The notes: a model not told the origin generated them from the letters alone. A DNA stretch of 64,000 bases from Ampullimonas aquatilis (GCF_049675895.1 NZ_CP183834.1:3472001-3536000), one strand, 5' to 3'. Positions 17,981-27,911 are shown, counted from the stretch's first letter. Numbers and translations are program-made.

Positions 17981-18553
17981 ATGTTCTTTGAAACCGTCCA
18001 TTTGCTCATCAACACTTTATTCGGATTTTTTTCCGGACTTTTTCTGCTGCGCTTTTTAATGCAAAAGTTTCGTGTTCCCTTTGGCAATGAGATTGGTCGT
18101 TTTGTCATCGCCTTCACGGATTGGTTAGTCAAACCTTTACGAGCCGCTGTACCCGGCATAGCAGGCTTTGACTGGGCAAGCTTGATCGCTGCCTGGTTAT
18201 CAACTTTTGTCGGCATCGCACTGGCCTGGGTAATTTCAAGAGCTGATTATTCACTTAATCCAGATAGCCTGATAAGTTTATTGATCATCTCGTTCTTTCA
18301 ATTGCTCACGACCATCATCTGGCTCTTCAAAGGCGCACTGATCGCTTTTGTTGTCCTGTCATGGGTTGCACCTCAGGCACCGGTCATGATGATGCTGATG
18401 AGCTTTACCAGGCCACTGTTGAGCCCTATCTCGCGGGTGATTCCGCCGATTAGCGGTTTTGATCTATCACCACTTTTTGCATTGCTGGGACTACAGATCG
18501 CAGACATCATCGTCAATCATCTGACCGGTGAAACGCTCCGGCTATTTGGCTAA
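17981..18553 (+). CDS. YggT family membrane protein
   Basis: The 190-residue protein contains two YggT-type halves, each with a pair of membrane segments and a conserved amphipathic stretch: LRFLMQKFRVPFGNEIGRFVIAFTDWLVKPLR and AFVVLSWVAPQAP...FTRPLLSPISRVIPPISGFDLSPL. The family is widespread in inner membranes; roles in osmotic or cation tolerance and cell division have been proposed, but the molecular function is not settled. It stands alone between hemE and the ATP synthase operon, pointing opposite to both. Confidence 0.9.
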   Translation: MFFETVHLLINTLFGFFSGLFLLRFLMQKFRVPFGNEIGRFVIAFTDWLVKPLRAAVPGIAGFDWASLIAAWLSTFVGIALAWVISRADYSLNPDSLISLLIISFFQLLTTIIWLFKGALIAFVVLSWVAPQAPVMMMLMSFTRPLLSPISRVIPPISGFDLSPLFALLGLQIADIIVNHLTGETLRLFG

Positions 18554-18622
18554 TTCGATGCCGTGCCAGTCCGACATATTTGACTCATTATTATCTATCA
18601 ATGTCCTTCCAATTTAACAAGC

Positions 18623-18652
18623 GAAAAAAAAGAGTCCGAAGACTCCTTTTTA
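18623..18652 (-). terminator. terminator of the ATP synthase operon (possibly bidirectional)
   Basis: GAGTC-CGAA-GACTC (18632-18645) is flanked by AAAAAAAA on one side and CCTTTTTTAA on the other, so both strands read as a stem followed by T residues. It sits 35-60 bp downstream of atpC and 80 bp downstream of yggT. Confidence 0.75.
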
Positions 18653-18680
18653 ATTAAGCAATAAAGCTTAAAGTTTTCGC

Positions 18681-19103
18681 TTAATGTTTTCTATTACGCA
18701 GACGAGCAATTGCAGCCAGCTGAGCAACCGCAGTAACCAGTTCTGACTGTGCTTTGGCGTAATCAATATCTGAAGTTCTATTAGCCAAAGCATCTTCTGC
18801 CAGGCGTTTCGCTTCGCTTGCCTTAGCTTCATCCAGATCATGGCCACGAATTGCAGTATCGGCAAGCACCGTCACTGAGTTCGGTTGCACTTCTAGAATC
18901 CCACCTGCTACAAACACAAACTCATCAGCACCGCCTTCAACTTCGATCCGGACTGCACCTGGACGAATTCTCGTAATCAAAGGTGTATGGCCGGGCAAAA
19001 TACCGAGCTCACCTGATTCACCGGGCAAAGCGACAAATTTGGCAGTACCAGAGAAGATCGACTCTTCAGCAGAGACAACATCAACATGTATGGTATGAGC
19101 CAT
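18681..19103 (-). CDS. atpC: ATP synthase epsilon subunit
   Basis: The 140-residue protein starts with the beta-sandwich domain (IHVDVVSAEESIFSG, LPGHTPLITRIRPG) and ends with a short helical C-terminus rich in Ala. This is the central-stalk epsilon subunit of F1, which regulates ATP hydrolysis. It is the last gene of the atp operon, 60 bp after atpD and followed by a terminator. Confidence 0.96.
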   Translation of the reverse strand: MAHTIHVDVVSAEESIFSGTAKFVALPGESGELGILPGHTPLITRIRPGAVRIEVEGGADEFVFVAGGILEVQPNSVTVLADTAIRGHDLDEAKASEAKRLAEDALANRTSDIDYAKAQSELVTAVAQLAAIARLRNRKH

Positions 19104-19163
19104 ATGATTCCTTCACGTTTATGCCGGATAACCAGTTATCCGGCATCACAGATAAACTGACGA

Positions 19164-20543
19164 TTATTTCAGTTTAGTTGCTTTTTCGATGGCTTCGTCA
19201 ATTGTGCCAACCATGTAGAAGGCCTGCTCTGGCAGGTGGTCCAACTCACCGTTAACAATCATGTTAAAGCCGCGAATGGTTTCCTTGAGGGAAACATATT
19301 TACCAGGACTGCCAGTAAACACTTCAGCAACGTGGAAAGGCTGTGACAAGAAGCGCTGGATTTTACGAGCACGAGCAACCAGTAATTTATCTTCTGGTGC
19401 CAGTTCATCCATACCCAGAATCGCGATAATGTCGCGCAATTCTTTGTAGCGCTGCAGCGTACCCTGTACAGCACGGGCTGTCTGATAATGCTCTTGGCCA
19501 ACCACGTTTGGATCCAGCTGACGTGATGTAGAGTCAAGTGGGTCAACCGCTGGATAGATACCCAACGCGGCAATATCACGTGACAACACAACGGTTGAAT
19601 CCAAGTGAGCAAAAGTCGTTGCTGGTGATGGGTCAGTCAAGTCATCGGCTGGCACATAAACGGCCTGAATGGACGTAATGGAGCCAGTTTTTGTTGATGT
19701 AATACGTTCTTGCAGACGGCCCATTTCTTCAGCCAATGTAGGTTGATAACCCACTGCGGAAGGCATACGACCCAACAGCGCAGATACTTCCGTACCGGCC
19801 AGTGTGTAACGATAGATGTTATCCACAAAGAACAATACGTCACGGCCTTCATCACGGAACGCTTCAGCCATTGTCAAACCTGTCAGCGCGACACGCAGAC
19901 GGTTACCTGGTGGCTCGTTCATCTGACCGTACACCATGGCCACTTTATCAAGAACATTGGAGTCTTTCATCTCGTGGTAAAAGTCATTACCCTCACGAGT
20001 ACGCTCACCCACACCGGCAAACACGGACAAACCCGAGTGCTGTTTAGCGATGTTGTTGATCAACTCCATCATGTTAACGGTCTTACCTACACCAGCACCA
20101 CCAAACAGACCAACCTTACCACCCTTAGCAAAAGGACAGATCAAGTCAATCACTTTAATGCCGGTTTCCAGCAGATCCTGTGACGGTGACAGCTCGTCAT
20201 AAGCAGGAGCTTTACGGTGAATAGCCGCACGTGCATCTGTGCCAATTTCGCCAGCTTCATCAATTGGATTACCCAATACGTCCATGATACGGCCAAGCGT
20301 AGCCTTGCCAACTGGCACAGAAATAGGTTTACCTGTATTGGTAATTTTCAGACCACGACGCAGACCATCTGATGTACCCAATGCAATCGTACGGACAACG
20401 CCATCGCCCAGCTGTTGCTGAACTTCCAGTGTTAACGCAGAGCCTTCCAGCTTTAGCGCGTCATACACTCTAGGCACATTGTCACGGGGAAACTCAACGT
20501 CAACCACCGCGCCGATACACTGAACGATTTTGCCTTCAGCCAT
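19164..20543 (-). CDS. atpD: ATP synthase beta subunit (catalytic)
   Basis: The 459-residue subunit has the P-loop GGAGVGKT (near residue 150), the catalytic Glu region GVGERTREGND and the ATPase alpha/beta signature PAVDPLDSTS. It forms the catalytic sites of F1. Upstream lie atpG and downstream atpC, each separated by a short gap of about 50-60 bp. Confidence 0.98.
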   Translation of the reverse strand: MAEGKIVQCIGAVVDVEFPRDNVPRVYDALKLEGSALTLEVQQQLGDGVVRTIALGTSDGLRRGLKITNTGKPISVPVGKATLGRIMDVLGNPIDEAGEIGTDARAAIHRKAPAYDELSPSQDLLETGIKVIDLICPFAKGGKVGLFGGAGVGKTVNMMELINNIAKQHSGLSVFAGVGERTREGNDFYHEMKDSNVLDKVAMVYGQMNEPPGNRLRVALTGLTMAEAFRDEGRDVLFFVDNIYRYTLAGTEVSALLGRMPSAVGYQPTLAEEMGRLQERITSTKTGSITSIQAVYVPADDLTDPSPATTFAHLDSTVVLSRDIAALGIYPAVDPLDSTSRQLDPNVVGQEHYQTARAVQGTLQRYKELRDIIAILGMDELAPEDKLLVARARKIQRFLSQPFHVAEVFTGSPGKYVSLKETIRGFNMIVNGELDHLPEQAFYMVGTIDEAIEKATKLK

Positions 20544-20595
20544 TTTCGTTCCTTCAATAAAATTAATATCTGTTCAAAAAATTCTAAGCCTGTGC

Positions 20596-21465
20596 TTATA
20601 CCGCAGCCGCACCAGCCACAATCTCGGAGAGTTCAGTTGTAATTGCAGCTTGACGAGTCTTGTTATAGACCAGTTTCAATTCTCCAATCACATTACCAGC
20701 ATTGTCGGTCGCCGCTTTCATAGCGACCATTCGTGCCGACTGTTCTGACGCCATGTTATCAGCTACCGCTTGATAAATCAGCGCTTCAACATAACGTAAC
20801 AACAAGTCATCAATCACCGATTTGGCTTCTGGTTCGTAGATGTAGTCCCAAGTATGCTGGCCTGCATCTGCTTTGAGCTTGTCGGATGTCAATGGCAGCA
20901 ATTGCTCTACCAAAGACTCCTGTTTCATCGTATTGATAAATTTGGTGTAGCACAGATAGACCTTATCCAACTTGCCGTCCTGATAAGCATCCAGCATGAC
21001 TTTCACCGGGCCAATCAATTTTTCAAGATGGGGCGTATCACCAAGCTGAGTTGCATGGGCTATAACCTTCGCACCAATACGATTCAAAAAACCCAAGCCC
21101 TTGTTGCCTAATGCGACGGCTTCTGCACCGACACCTTGTGCTTCAAATTCTTTGATTTTTAATGTAACAGCACGTAATACGTTGGTATTCAAACCACCAC
21201 ACAAACCTTTATCAGTCGTCACCACAATGAACCCAACCTTTTTGGCGGCATCATGCATTACCAAAAATGGATGGGTATATTCAGGATTGGCCTGAGACAG
21301 GTTGGCGGTTACGTTACGAATCTTGTCACTATACGGTCTTGCTGCTCGCATCCGATCCTGCGCTTTACGCATTTTGGATGCAGCCACCATTTCCATAGCT
21401 TTCGTGATCTTCTTCGTATTTTCTACGCTCTTGATCTTGCCGCGTATCTCTTTGCCTGCAGCCAT
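20596..21465 (-). CDS. atpG: ATP synthase gamma subunit
   Basis: The 289-residue subunit has the N-terminal coiled-coil helix (KEIRGKIKSVENTKKITKAMEMVAASKMRKAQ) and the C-terminal signature ARMVAMKAATDNAGNVI. It is the rotating shaft between the alpha3beta3 ring and the c-ring. It lies between atpA and atpD in the usual order. Confidence 0.97.
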   Translation of the reverse strand: MAAGKEIRGKIKSVENTKKITKAMEMVAASKMRKAQDRMRAARPYSDKIRNVTANLSQANPEYTHPFLVMHDAAKKVGFIVVTTDKGLCGGLNTNVLRAVTLKIKEFEAQGVGAEAVALGNKGLGFLNRIGAKVIAHATQLGDTPHLEKLIGPVKVMLDAYQDGKLDKVYLCYTKFINTMKQESLVEQLLPLTSDKLKADAGQHTWDYIYEPEAKSVIDDLLLRYVEALIYQAVADNMASEQSARMVAMKAATDNAGNVIGELKLVYNKTRQAAITTELSEIVAGAAAV

Positions 21466-21495
21466 GAGTATTTACTCCTTCAGCTCCAGTTAAGA

Positions 21496-23037
21496 TTAAT
21501 AAGCGCCGGATTTTTTAAAGTCGGCAACCGCAACAGCCAGTGCAGCTTCACCATCTTTATCCAGTGCCTTGGTTTCTTCAATCTTGGCCAATAATGCACC
21601 GTGACTGGTCTTCATATAATTGTGCAAACCGGCTTCAAACGACAGCACTTTTTTCACTTCGACATCATCCAGATAGCCCTTGTTCACAGCAAACAGCGTG
21701 ACTGCCATGATAGAGATAGGCTGTGGAGAATATTGAGTTTGCTTCAACAACTCGGTAACACGTGCACCACGATCCAGCTGTTTACGTGTGGCTTCATCCA
21801 GATCAGAGGCGAACTGGGCAAATGCAGCCAACTCACGATATTGAGCCAGATCCGTACGGATACCACCAGACAGGCCTTTAATTACTTTGGTCTGCGCTGC
21901 ACCACCCACACGAGAAACGGAAATACCGGCGTTAATCGCAGGACGAATACCTGAGTTAAAGAGGTTGGTTTCCAAGAAGATCTGACCATCAGTAATCGAA
22001 ATCACGTTGGTCGGCACGAACGCAGAAACGTCACCAGCTTGAGTTTCAATAATTGGCAATGCAGTCAATGAACCGGTTTTGCCCTTGACTTCACCTTTAG
22101 TGAATTTCTCAACGTAATCTTCGTTCACACGAGCTGCACGCTCCAGCAATCGACTGTGGAGATAGAACACGTCGCCAGGGAAAGCTTCGCGACCTGGTGG
22201 GCGACGCAACAGCAAAGATACTTGACGATAGGCAACCGCTTGTTTGGACAGATCATCATAAACGATCAATGCATCCTGACCACGATCACGGAAATATTCA
22301 CCCATCGTACAGCCAGAATAGGCCGATACGAATTGCATTGCGGCCGACTCGGAAGCCGCGGCAGCGACAACAATGGTGTATTCCATCGCGCCATGCTGCT
22401 CAAGAGCACGCACCACGTTTTTGATCGAGGAAGCTTTCTGACCAATCGCAACATAGATACAGGTCATGTTCTGACCTTTTTGATTGATGATGGCATCAAT
22501 CGCTACGGCAGTCTTACCAGTTTGACGGTCACCAATGATCAACTCACGCTGACCACGGCCAATCGGCACCATGGAGTCAATTGATTTCAGGCCAGTTTGC
22601 ATTGGCTGAGATACTGATTGACGAGCAATAACGCCTGGTGCAATTTTTTCGATCGCATCAGTCATTTTTGCATTGATTGGGCCTTTACCATCAATTGGTT
22701 GACCCAGTGCGTTTACAACGCGACCGATCAACTCAGGACCAACTGGAACCTCAAGAATGCGACCAGTACATTTAACTGTATCGCCTTCACAGATATGCTC
22801 ATATTCGCCCAAAATAACGGCACCAACTGAATCACGCTCAAGGTTGAGCGCAAGACCGAAAGTATTACCGGGGAACTCAAGCATTTCACCCTGCATAACA
22901 TCTGACAAACCGTAAATGCGGACAATACCGTCAGTCACAGAAATTACGGTTCCCTGATTGCGAATCTCTGCTGTATTTTCCAGCCCCTGGATTCGACTCT
23001 TGATCAGCTCACTGATCTCGGAGGGATTGAGTTGCAT
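21496..23037 (-). CDS. atpA: ATP synthase alpha subunit
   Basis: The 513-residue subunit has the P-loop GDRQTGKT (near residue 170) and the signature PAINAGISVS. It is the non-catalytic nucleotide-binding subunit of F1. The start MQLNPSEISELIK is the typical N-terminus. Confidence 0.98.
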   Translation of the reverse strand: MQLNPSEISELIKSRIQGLENTAEIRNQGTVISVTDGIVRIYGLSDVMQGEMLEFPGNTFGLALNLERDSVGAVILGEYEHICEGDTVKCTGRILEVPVGPELIGRVVNALGQPIDGKGPINAKMTDAIEKIAPGVIARQSVSQPMQTGLKSIDSMVPIGRGQRELIIGDRQTGKTAVAIDAIINQKGQNMTCIYVAIGQKASSIKNVVRALEQHGAMEYTIVVAAAASESAAMQFVSAYSGCTMGEYFRDRGQDALIVYDDLSKQAVAYRQVSLLLRRPPGREAFPGDVFYLHSRLLERAARVNEDYVEKFTKGEVKGKTGSLTALPIIETQAGDVSAFVPTNVISITDGQIFLETNLFNSGIRPAINAGISVSRVGGAAQTKVIKGLSGGIRTDLAQYRELAAFAQFASDLDEATRKQLDRGARVTELLKQTQYSPQPISIMAVTLFAVNKGYLDDVEVKKVLSFEAGLHNYMKTSHGALLAKIEETKALDKDGEAALAVAVADFKKSGAY

Positions 23038-23123
23038 ACAAACTCCTATGTTCTTTTCTTATGGATCATGTTTATTTACACAATCCGGCATCTCAGAAAT
23101 GAAGCCACAAACTGATGTTGATA

Positions 23124-23657
23124 TCAGCTAGTCAAGGCAACACGCATTTGTGCCAGTCGGGCTTTAACCGATGTATCCAGCACTTCATCACCGACGGTTA
23201 CTTTGACACCACCAATCAAACCTGGATCGACTGTGACACTTGACTTCAACTTGCGGCCAAACTTGCGCTCCAAGGCGCCAGTCAATTCTGCAAGTTGTGC
23301 TGCTTCAAGTGGAAATGCACTGACGATTTCAGCATCAGCCGAGCCTTCGGCTGCATTGCGCAAAGCTTCAAACTGCTCAGCAATTTCAGGCAGTGCCTTG
23401 AATTTGCCATTTTGTAACAATGCGGTCAGCAGATTTTTGGTTTCCGGCGTCACTGCTGTTTTGAGCAGTCCCAGTACCAAATCTGCAATTTGCGAACTAC
23501 CCAACTTGGGATTGTCCACGACAGATTGTACTTCTGGGACTACTGCAACTTGTGCCAGCTCGTTGATAAGCGCAGCCCAATCAGACAGATTACCGGACTG
23601 AGCCACCTTGAACAAGGCCTCCGCATAGGGACGAGCTACAGTCGCTAATTCAGCCAT
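23124..23657 (-). CDS. atpH: ATP synthase delta subunit
   Basis: The 177-residue subunit has the conserved N-terminus TVARPYAEALFKVA and the C-terminal VDPGLIGGVKVTVGDEVLDTSVKARL. It links F1 to the peripheral b2 stalk. It starts 2 nt after the atpF stop. Confidence 0.96.
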   Translation of the reverse strand: MAELATVARPYAEALFKVAQSGNLSDWAALINELAQVAVVPEVQSVVDNPKLGSSQIADLVLGLLKTAVTPETKNLLTALLQNGKFKALPEIAEQFEALRNAAEGSADAEIVSAFPLEAAQLAELTGALERKFGRKLKSSVTVDPGLIGGVKVTVGDEVLDTSVKARLAQMRVALTS

Positions 23658-23659
23658 GA

Positions 23660-24130
23660 TTACAGCCCCGCTTTCAATTGAGACAACAAGTCAGCATGAA
23701 CAGCAGGATTCACTTCGCGCTTGAGAATTTGCTCTGCACCAGATATTGCCAAGGTAGCAACCTGATTACGCAATTCCTCTTTAACACGTGTGAGTTGTTG
23801 TTCCGCATCAGCTTTTGCTGCAGTAACAATTCTTACTGCTTCTGCTGAAGCATTTTGCTTAGCCTCTTCGATAATTGCTAATGCACGCTTTTCAGCGTCA
23901 GCAATACGTTTTTGACCTTCATCACGAGCCTCCGACAATGCTTTTTCGACACGTTTGTTAGCAGCTTCAAGATCTGCCTTACCACGTTCTGCAGCAGCCA
24001 AGCCATCGGCAATTTTTTTCGCACGATCATCAAGTGCCTTAGTGAGTGGAGGCCATATAAACTTCATGGACACCCACGCCAAGATAAAGAACACTATTAG
24101 CTGCGCGAAAAGAGTCGCGTTTAAATTCAC
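23660..24130 (-). CDS. atpF: ATP synthase b subunit
   Basis: The 156-residue protein has one N-terminal membrane helix (residues about 5-25, LNATLFAQLIVFFILAWVSM) followed by a long charged coiled coil. It forms the peripheral stalk of the enzyme. Spacing to atpH is 2 nt. Confidence 0.97.
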   Translation of the reverse strand: MNLNATLFAQLIVFFILAWVSMKFIWPPLTKALDDRAKKIADGLAAAERGKADLEAANKRVEKALSEARDEGQKRIADAEKRALAIIEEAKQNASAEAVRIVTAAKADAEQQLTRVKEELRNQVATLAISGAEQILKREVNPAVHADLLSQLKAGL

Positions 24131-24192
24131 GTCATTCTCCTTTCCTTAAGGGCGCACCGCAATGCAATGCGAACATACACAAAAGGTATGAA

Positions 24193-24435
24193 TTAACCCG
24201 CGAAAGGATTAGCAAATGCGAACAACATCGCAATACCAACACCGATCAGGAACGCAGCATCAATCAGACCAGCCAACAAGAACATTTTAGTTTGCAGTGT
24301 GTTCATCAGTTCTGGTTGACGTGCTGAGGCTTCCAGATATTTACCGCCCATCAAAGCAATACCGATACAAGCACCGATAGCGCCCAAACCAATAATCAGA
24401 CCGCAAGCCAAAGCAACGTAAGCAACGTTAGTCAT
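24193..24435 (-). CDS. atpE: ATP synthase c subunit
   Basis: The 80-residue protein is a helical hairpin: helix 1 contains GLGAIGACIGIALMGGKYLE with the polar loop ARQPEL, and helix 2 carries the proton-binding acid in AGLIDAAFLIGVGIA. The acid is Asp (D59 region), as in H+-driven rings; I do not see the Na+ ligand pattern, but this was judged by eye. Confidence 0.97.
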   Translation of the reverse strand: MTNVAYVALACGLIIGLGAIGACIGIALMGGKYLEASARQPELMNTLQTKMFLLAGLIDAAFLIGVGIAMLFAFANPFAG

Positions 24436-24493
24436 GTTTACTCCTTAAAGATTAAAAAACAAAAAATTAAAAAACAAAGAACCCCAAAACTCA

Positions 24494-25354
24494 TCAATGA
24501 TGATCATGCGCCTGACCGATGTATACCAAAGTCAGCATCATGAAAATAAAGGCCTGCAACAACACGATCAAGATGTGAAAGATTGCCCATGCCGAACCAG
24601 CGATGACCTGACCGATGAAGCCCAATACGCTGCTTGCGTTGTAGCCAGTCCAAATACTGCCCAGCAAAGCAATCAACATAAATAGCAATTCACCTGCATA
24701 CATATTGCCGAACAACCGCATCCCCAAGGAAACCGTCTTGGCAGCAAATTCGATCAAGTTCAACAAGAGGTTGAATGGAGCAAGCCAGATACCAAACGGG
24801 GCTGCAAACAGTTCATGTATAAACCCTCCCAGGCCTTTGATTTTGACACTGTAGTAAAGCATGAACCAAAGCACACCCAAAGCAATACCCAGCGTGCCAT
24901 TCAGATCAGCCGTTGGAACAATGCGATGAAAATGAATCACCTCACCCAAGCCAACCAGTTCAAAAATTTTATGTGGCAAATCAATTGGCAAGAAATCCAG
25001 TGCATTCATAAACAGCACCCACATAAATACGGTCAAGGCCAAAGGCGCAATAAATGTTCGATCACCGTGCACGATACTTTTAGCTTGATCATCAACCATT
25101 TCAACGATCATTTCCACCAGCGCCTGGAAACGACCGGGAACACCAGAGGTGGCTTTACGAGCAGCCAACCACAACAATGTCAGCGCCAAGACGCCACAGA
25201 ATGAAGACCAGAATATGGTGTCCCAGTTAAAAACATGGAAATCGACAATGAAGCCCTGCTTCTCGGAAGACAGATGCGTCAAATGGTGAATGATGTATTC
25301 AGACGCAGTAGGTGCGTGAGTACCAGCTTGTTCAACAGCGTGTTCGGTGGACAT
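24494..25354 (-). CDS. atpB: ATP synthase a subunit
   Basis: The 286-residue membrane protein has the essential Arg helix SLGMRLFGNMYAGELLF and a C-terminal helix GSAWAIFHILIVLLQAFIFMML. It forms the proton half-channels beside the c-ring. It lies 2 bp downstream of atpI. Confidence 0.97.
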   Translation of the reverse strand: MSTEHAVEQAGTHAPTASEYIIHHLTHLSSEKQGFIVDFHVFNWDTIFWSSFCGVLALTLLWLAARKATSGVPGRFQALVEMIVEMVDDQAKSIVHGDRTFIAPLALTVFMWVLFMNALDFLPIDLPHKIFELVGLGEVIHFHRIVPTADLNGTLGIALGVLWFMLYYSVKIKGLGGFIHELFAAPFGIWLAPFNLLLNLIEFAAKTVSLGMRLFGNMYAGELLFMLIALLGSIWTGYNASSVLGFIGQVIAGSAWAIFHILIVLLQAFIFMMLTLVYIGQAHDHH

Positions 25355-25356
25355 AT

Positions 25357-25695
25357 TTATCTCTTAATCAACAGAAACAGGTAACTTTTTAGCGCGATGA
25401 CCAGACCGCCAATAAACGCTGGCCAAACCATCCCACTATAAAACTTAATCGATAGAAACAACAACAAAACCGTCAAGCCAACTTTTACGAACTCACCCAG
25501 CAAAAAAGTCGCCGGGTTTGCACCTTGCGGTTTTTTAGCATCCAGCCACAAGCGAAAGGCAAACAGCGCCGTTGGCAATATGCAGGCTCCGCCTCCAAGC
25601 ATCAACGAAACAGCCGCATGCTGACCAAACACTATCAACAAAACTAGCGAGGTGAGCACGATGGCGAAACATTGCAGCAATACAAGCTGGAGCAT
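25357..25695 (-). CDS. atpI: ATP synthase assembly protein I
   Basis: The 112-residue protein has four predicted membrane segments and AtpI-type motifs (VSLMLGGGACILPTALFAFRLW). It is a small accessory protein proposed to help c-ring assembly. First gene of the atp operon, 2 bp from atpB, with a strong promoter about 70 bp upstream. Confidence 0.9.
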   Translation of the reverse strand: MLQLVLLQCFAIVLTSLVLLIVFGQHAAVSLMLGGGACILPTALFAFRLWLDAKKPQGANPATFLLGEFVKVGLTVLLLFLSIKFYSGMVWPAFIGGLVIALKSYLFLLIKR

Positions 25696-25767
25696 TACTT
25701 TTTATTCGAGGCCCCAAGCGATAGACTTGCCTGAGTAGGCGCGTTAACGAAAACGCAAAACAACGGG

Positions 25768-25797
25768 ATTATAGGTGTTTCACCTTATCGCCGTCAA
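25768..25797 (-). promoter_or_regulatory. sigma-70 promoter of the atp operon
   Basis: On the minus strand TTGACG (25797-25792) and a perfect TATAAT (25773-25768) are 18 bp apart, ending about 70 bp upstream of atpI. Confidence 0.75.
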
Positions 25798-26032
25798 ATT
25801 GTTCCGCACGATTGTCTTGTATTCACACGCAAAACAATATTTAAGTCACAACACAACATGATCCCGTCAGGCTTCAGGATCGGCAGTAAATTTTCTTTTT
25901 CTCTCGGTTTATCCAAATTATTGCTATCAAAAAACGTACTTAGTTATTTCTCGCATTTACTTGCTTGCTATGATTCGTAGCCTTCTGCTATGCACATCTT
26001 TATTCTTGCTCACATGAACTCGAAGGAATTTT
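25798..26032. other. upstream region between the atp operon and the EAL gene
   Basis: With the atp promoter this completes a 337-bp gene-free stretch. It is AT-rich and should hold the promoter of the EAL-type gene; nothing else was recognised. Confidence 0.4.
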
Positions 26033-26851
26033 ATGCATATGTCTACCGTTGAACGACTCCTTGACTTATTAGAGGGCAGTTCGGAATTGCGCCCGCTTCT
26101 TCGCACGCTTGACCAGCAACAAGTGATTGGCCGCTTTTTGAATATTGACCTAACCAGTAAATTTCAATCGATCTATGAAGTTTCCTCTAACTCACAACAG
26201 CCACGCTATACAACAATCGGTTATGAAGGCTGGGTACGATCTTTTGATGCTCAAAATTCAGAAGGTCTATCGCCATACAATTTATTTGCCCGGGCTGCGC
26301 GAGAACATGAGTTGATCGCGCTAGATCGCTTATGCCGAACGCTTCATGCCATCAATTTTTTTTCCATGTCGATCCCGGGCTTTCTATTTCTTAATGTCCA
26401 TGAACGTCTATTGAAGAATATCAAATACGACCATGGCCGCACTTTTGCCGCCATTTTGATTGCAATGGGGCTTAATCCTGGCCAAATCGTCATAGAAATA
26501 CCCGAGGCTGCCGCTGGACATCGTACTTTTCTAGAGTTTATTTTGGAAAACTATCACCGCAATGGCTTCAAAGTTGCCATTAACCTGCCTTCCGCCGGCC
26601 TTATTCATAATCTTGCCACACTGCTTGAACCTGACTTTTACAAGATAGACGCTCGAATTGCTTGCAGTGATGGCAGTATTTCCCCACTAGTTGACTACAC
26701 AAAACACCAATCCATTCCGCTCATTTTCAAACAGATTGATAGCGAAGAACGACTTGAGACACTACTTCTCGCCGGGGCGCAGTATGTACAAGGCAAATTA
26801 TTTCTTACTCAAACCGCACAAGTTGACAAGGAAACAATCGCTTATACATAA
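26033..26851 (+). CDS. degenerate EAL-domain protein
   Basis: The 272-residue protein is built mainly of an EAL fold (about residues 60-265) with AAGGA upstream of the ATG. The family positions are altered: the EAL signature reads EGW (YEGWVR), and the DDFG loop is replaced by NLPSAG in GFKVAINLPSAG, so the main metal ligands are lost. The Asp/Lys of the YKID strand, the Glu in IEIPE and the QGKLF end remain. Active EAL domains hydrolyse cyclic-di-GMP; this one most likely does not, and may bind the nucleotide or a protein instead. No GGDEF, receiver or membrane segment is present, and there is no obvious partner gene. Confidence 0.85.
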   Translation: MHMSTVERLLDLLEGSSELRPLLRTLDQQQVIGRFLNIDLTSKFQSIYEVSSNSQQPRYTTIGYEGWVRSFDAQNSEGLSPYNLFARAAREHELIALDRLCRTLHAINFFSMSIPGFLFLNVHERLLKNIKYDHGRTFAAILIAMGLNPGQIVIEIPEAAAGHRTFLEFILENYHRNGFKVAINLPSAGLIHNLATLLEPDFYKIDARIACSDGSISPLVDYTKHQSIPLIFKQIDSEERLETLLLAGAQYVQGKLFLTQTAQVDKETIAYT

Positions 26852-26941
26852 ATCGAATAAGTATTATCAAAAACATTCGTTTATCAAATAAACGTTGGCT
26901 GCCAGAATCAAGTCTTAAGCATAACTTCGTTTTGGAACCCT

Positions 26942-27883
26942 ATGAATTTCCAGCAACTGCGCTCGATTCGTGAAGCGATACGTCATAGCTTTAATTTGAC
27001 CGAAGCTGCCAATGCCATGTTTACGTCTCAACCCGGTGTGAGCCGTCAGATTCGAGAATTGGAAGAAGAGTTAGGCGTGCAGATTTTTGAACGGCAAGGC
27101 AAAAGACTCACTGGTTTGACTGATCCTGGACGAGGCATTGTTCCCTTGGTAGAAAGACTGCTCCTGGATGCAGAAAATCTAAAGCGCGCCAGTGCCGATT
27201 TCATTGCGCAACAAACGGGGCGCTTGACTGTTGCCACAACGCATACTCAAGGGCGCTATGTATTACCGCCGGTGGTCAAACAATTCAAGCAACGTTATCC
27301 GAATGTCAAACTGGTTTTGCAACAGTCTTCACCACAAGATATTGTTGCCTTACTGCGTTCTGGCGAAGCCGATATTGGCATCGCCACTGAAGCACTGGAA
27401 GGCCTGGAAGAACTCCTCAACTTTCCCTGCTATCAATGGCACCATGTGGTCTTGGTTCCCAAGGGACATCCCTTGACTCAACAACCGCTATCGGCCCAGT
27501 CACTGGCTCAGTACCCACTTATCACCTATGACTCTGGACTTTCCGGTCGCTCAAGAATTGATGAGGCATTTACGCAACTGCAAATCAAGCCCGACATCGT
27601 CTTATCGGCGATGGATGCCGATGTCATCAAAACCTATGTAGAAGCCGAACTGGGGGTGGGTATTATTGCGGAAATGGCTTTTGATCAAAAAAAGGATACC
27701 GACCTAGAGGCCATTGATGCGGGGCATATCTTTGCAACCAATACGACGCGCCTGGCCATTCGACGTGGTGCGTATTTACGCAATTACGCCTATCAATTTA
27801 TTGAATGCTTCTCGCCGTCATTGACGCGTCGGTTTATTGAGCAAGCACGCCGTCAGGAACAGTCTTCGCATTATGATATTTAG
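26942..27883 (+). CDS. cysB: CysB-family LysR-type transcriptional regulator
   Basis: The 313-residue protein has the N-terminal winged HTH of the CysB subgroup (LTEAANAMFTSQPGVSRQIRELEEELG) followed by a LysR substrate-binding domain with TTHTQGRYVLPP and a GVGIIAEMAF segment. CysB-type regulators control sulfate assimilation and cysteine synthesis and sense N-acetylserine; the closely related Cbl is a possible alternative. No sulfur gene is adjacent, so the regulon is not shown here. Confidence 0.88.
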   Translation: MNFQQLRSIREAIRHSFNLTEAANAMFTSQPGVSRQIRELEEELGVQIFERQGKRLTGLTDPGRGIVPLVERLLLDAENLKRASADFIAQQTGRLTVATTHTQGRYVLPPVVKQFKQRYPNVKLVLQQSSPQDIVALLRSGEADIGIATEALEGLEELLNFPCYQWHHVVLVPKGHPLTQQPLSAQSLAQYPLITYDSGLSGRSRIDEAFTQLQIKPDIVLSAMDADVIKTYVEAELGVGIIAEMAFDQKKDTDLEAIDAGHIFATNTTRLAIRRGAYLRNYAYQFIECFSPSLTRRFIEQARRQEQSSHYDI

Positions 27884-27911
27884 TCGGCACACAACCCACT
27901 TATTGGCCCTG

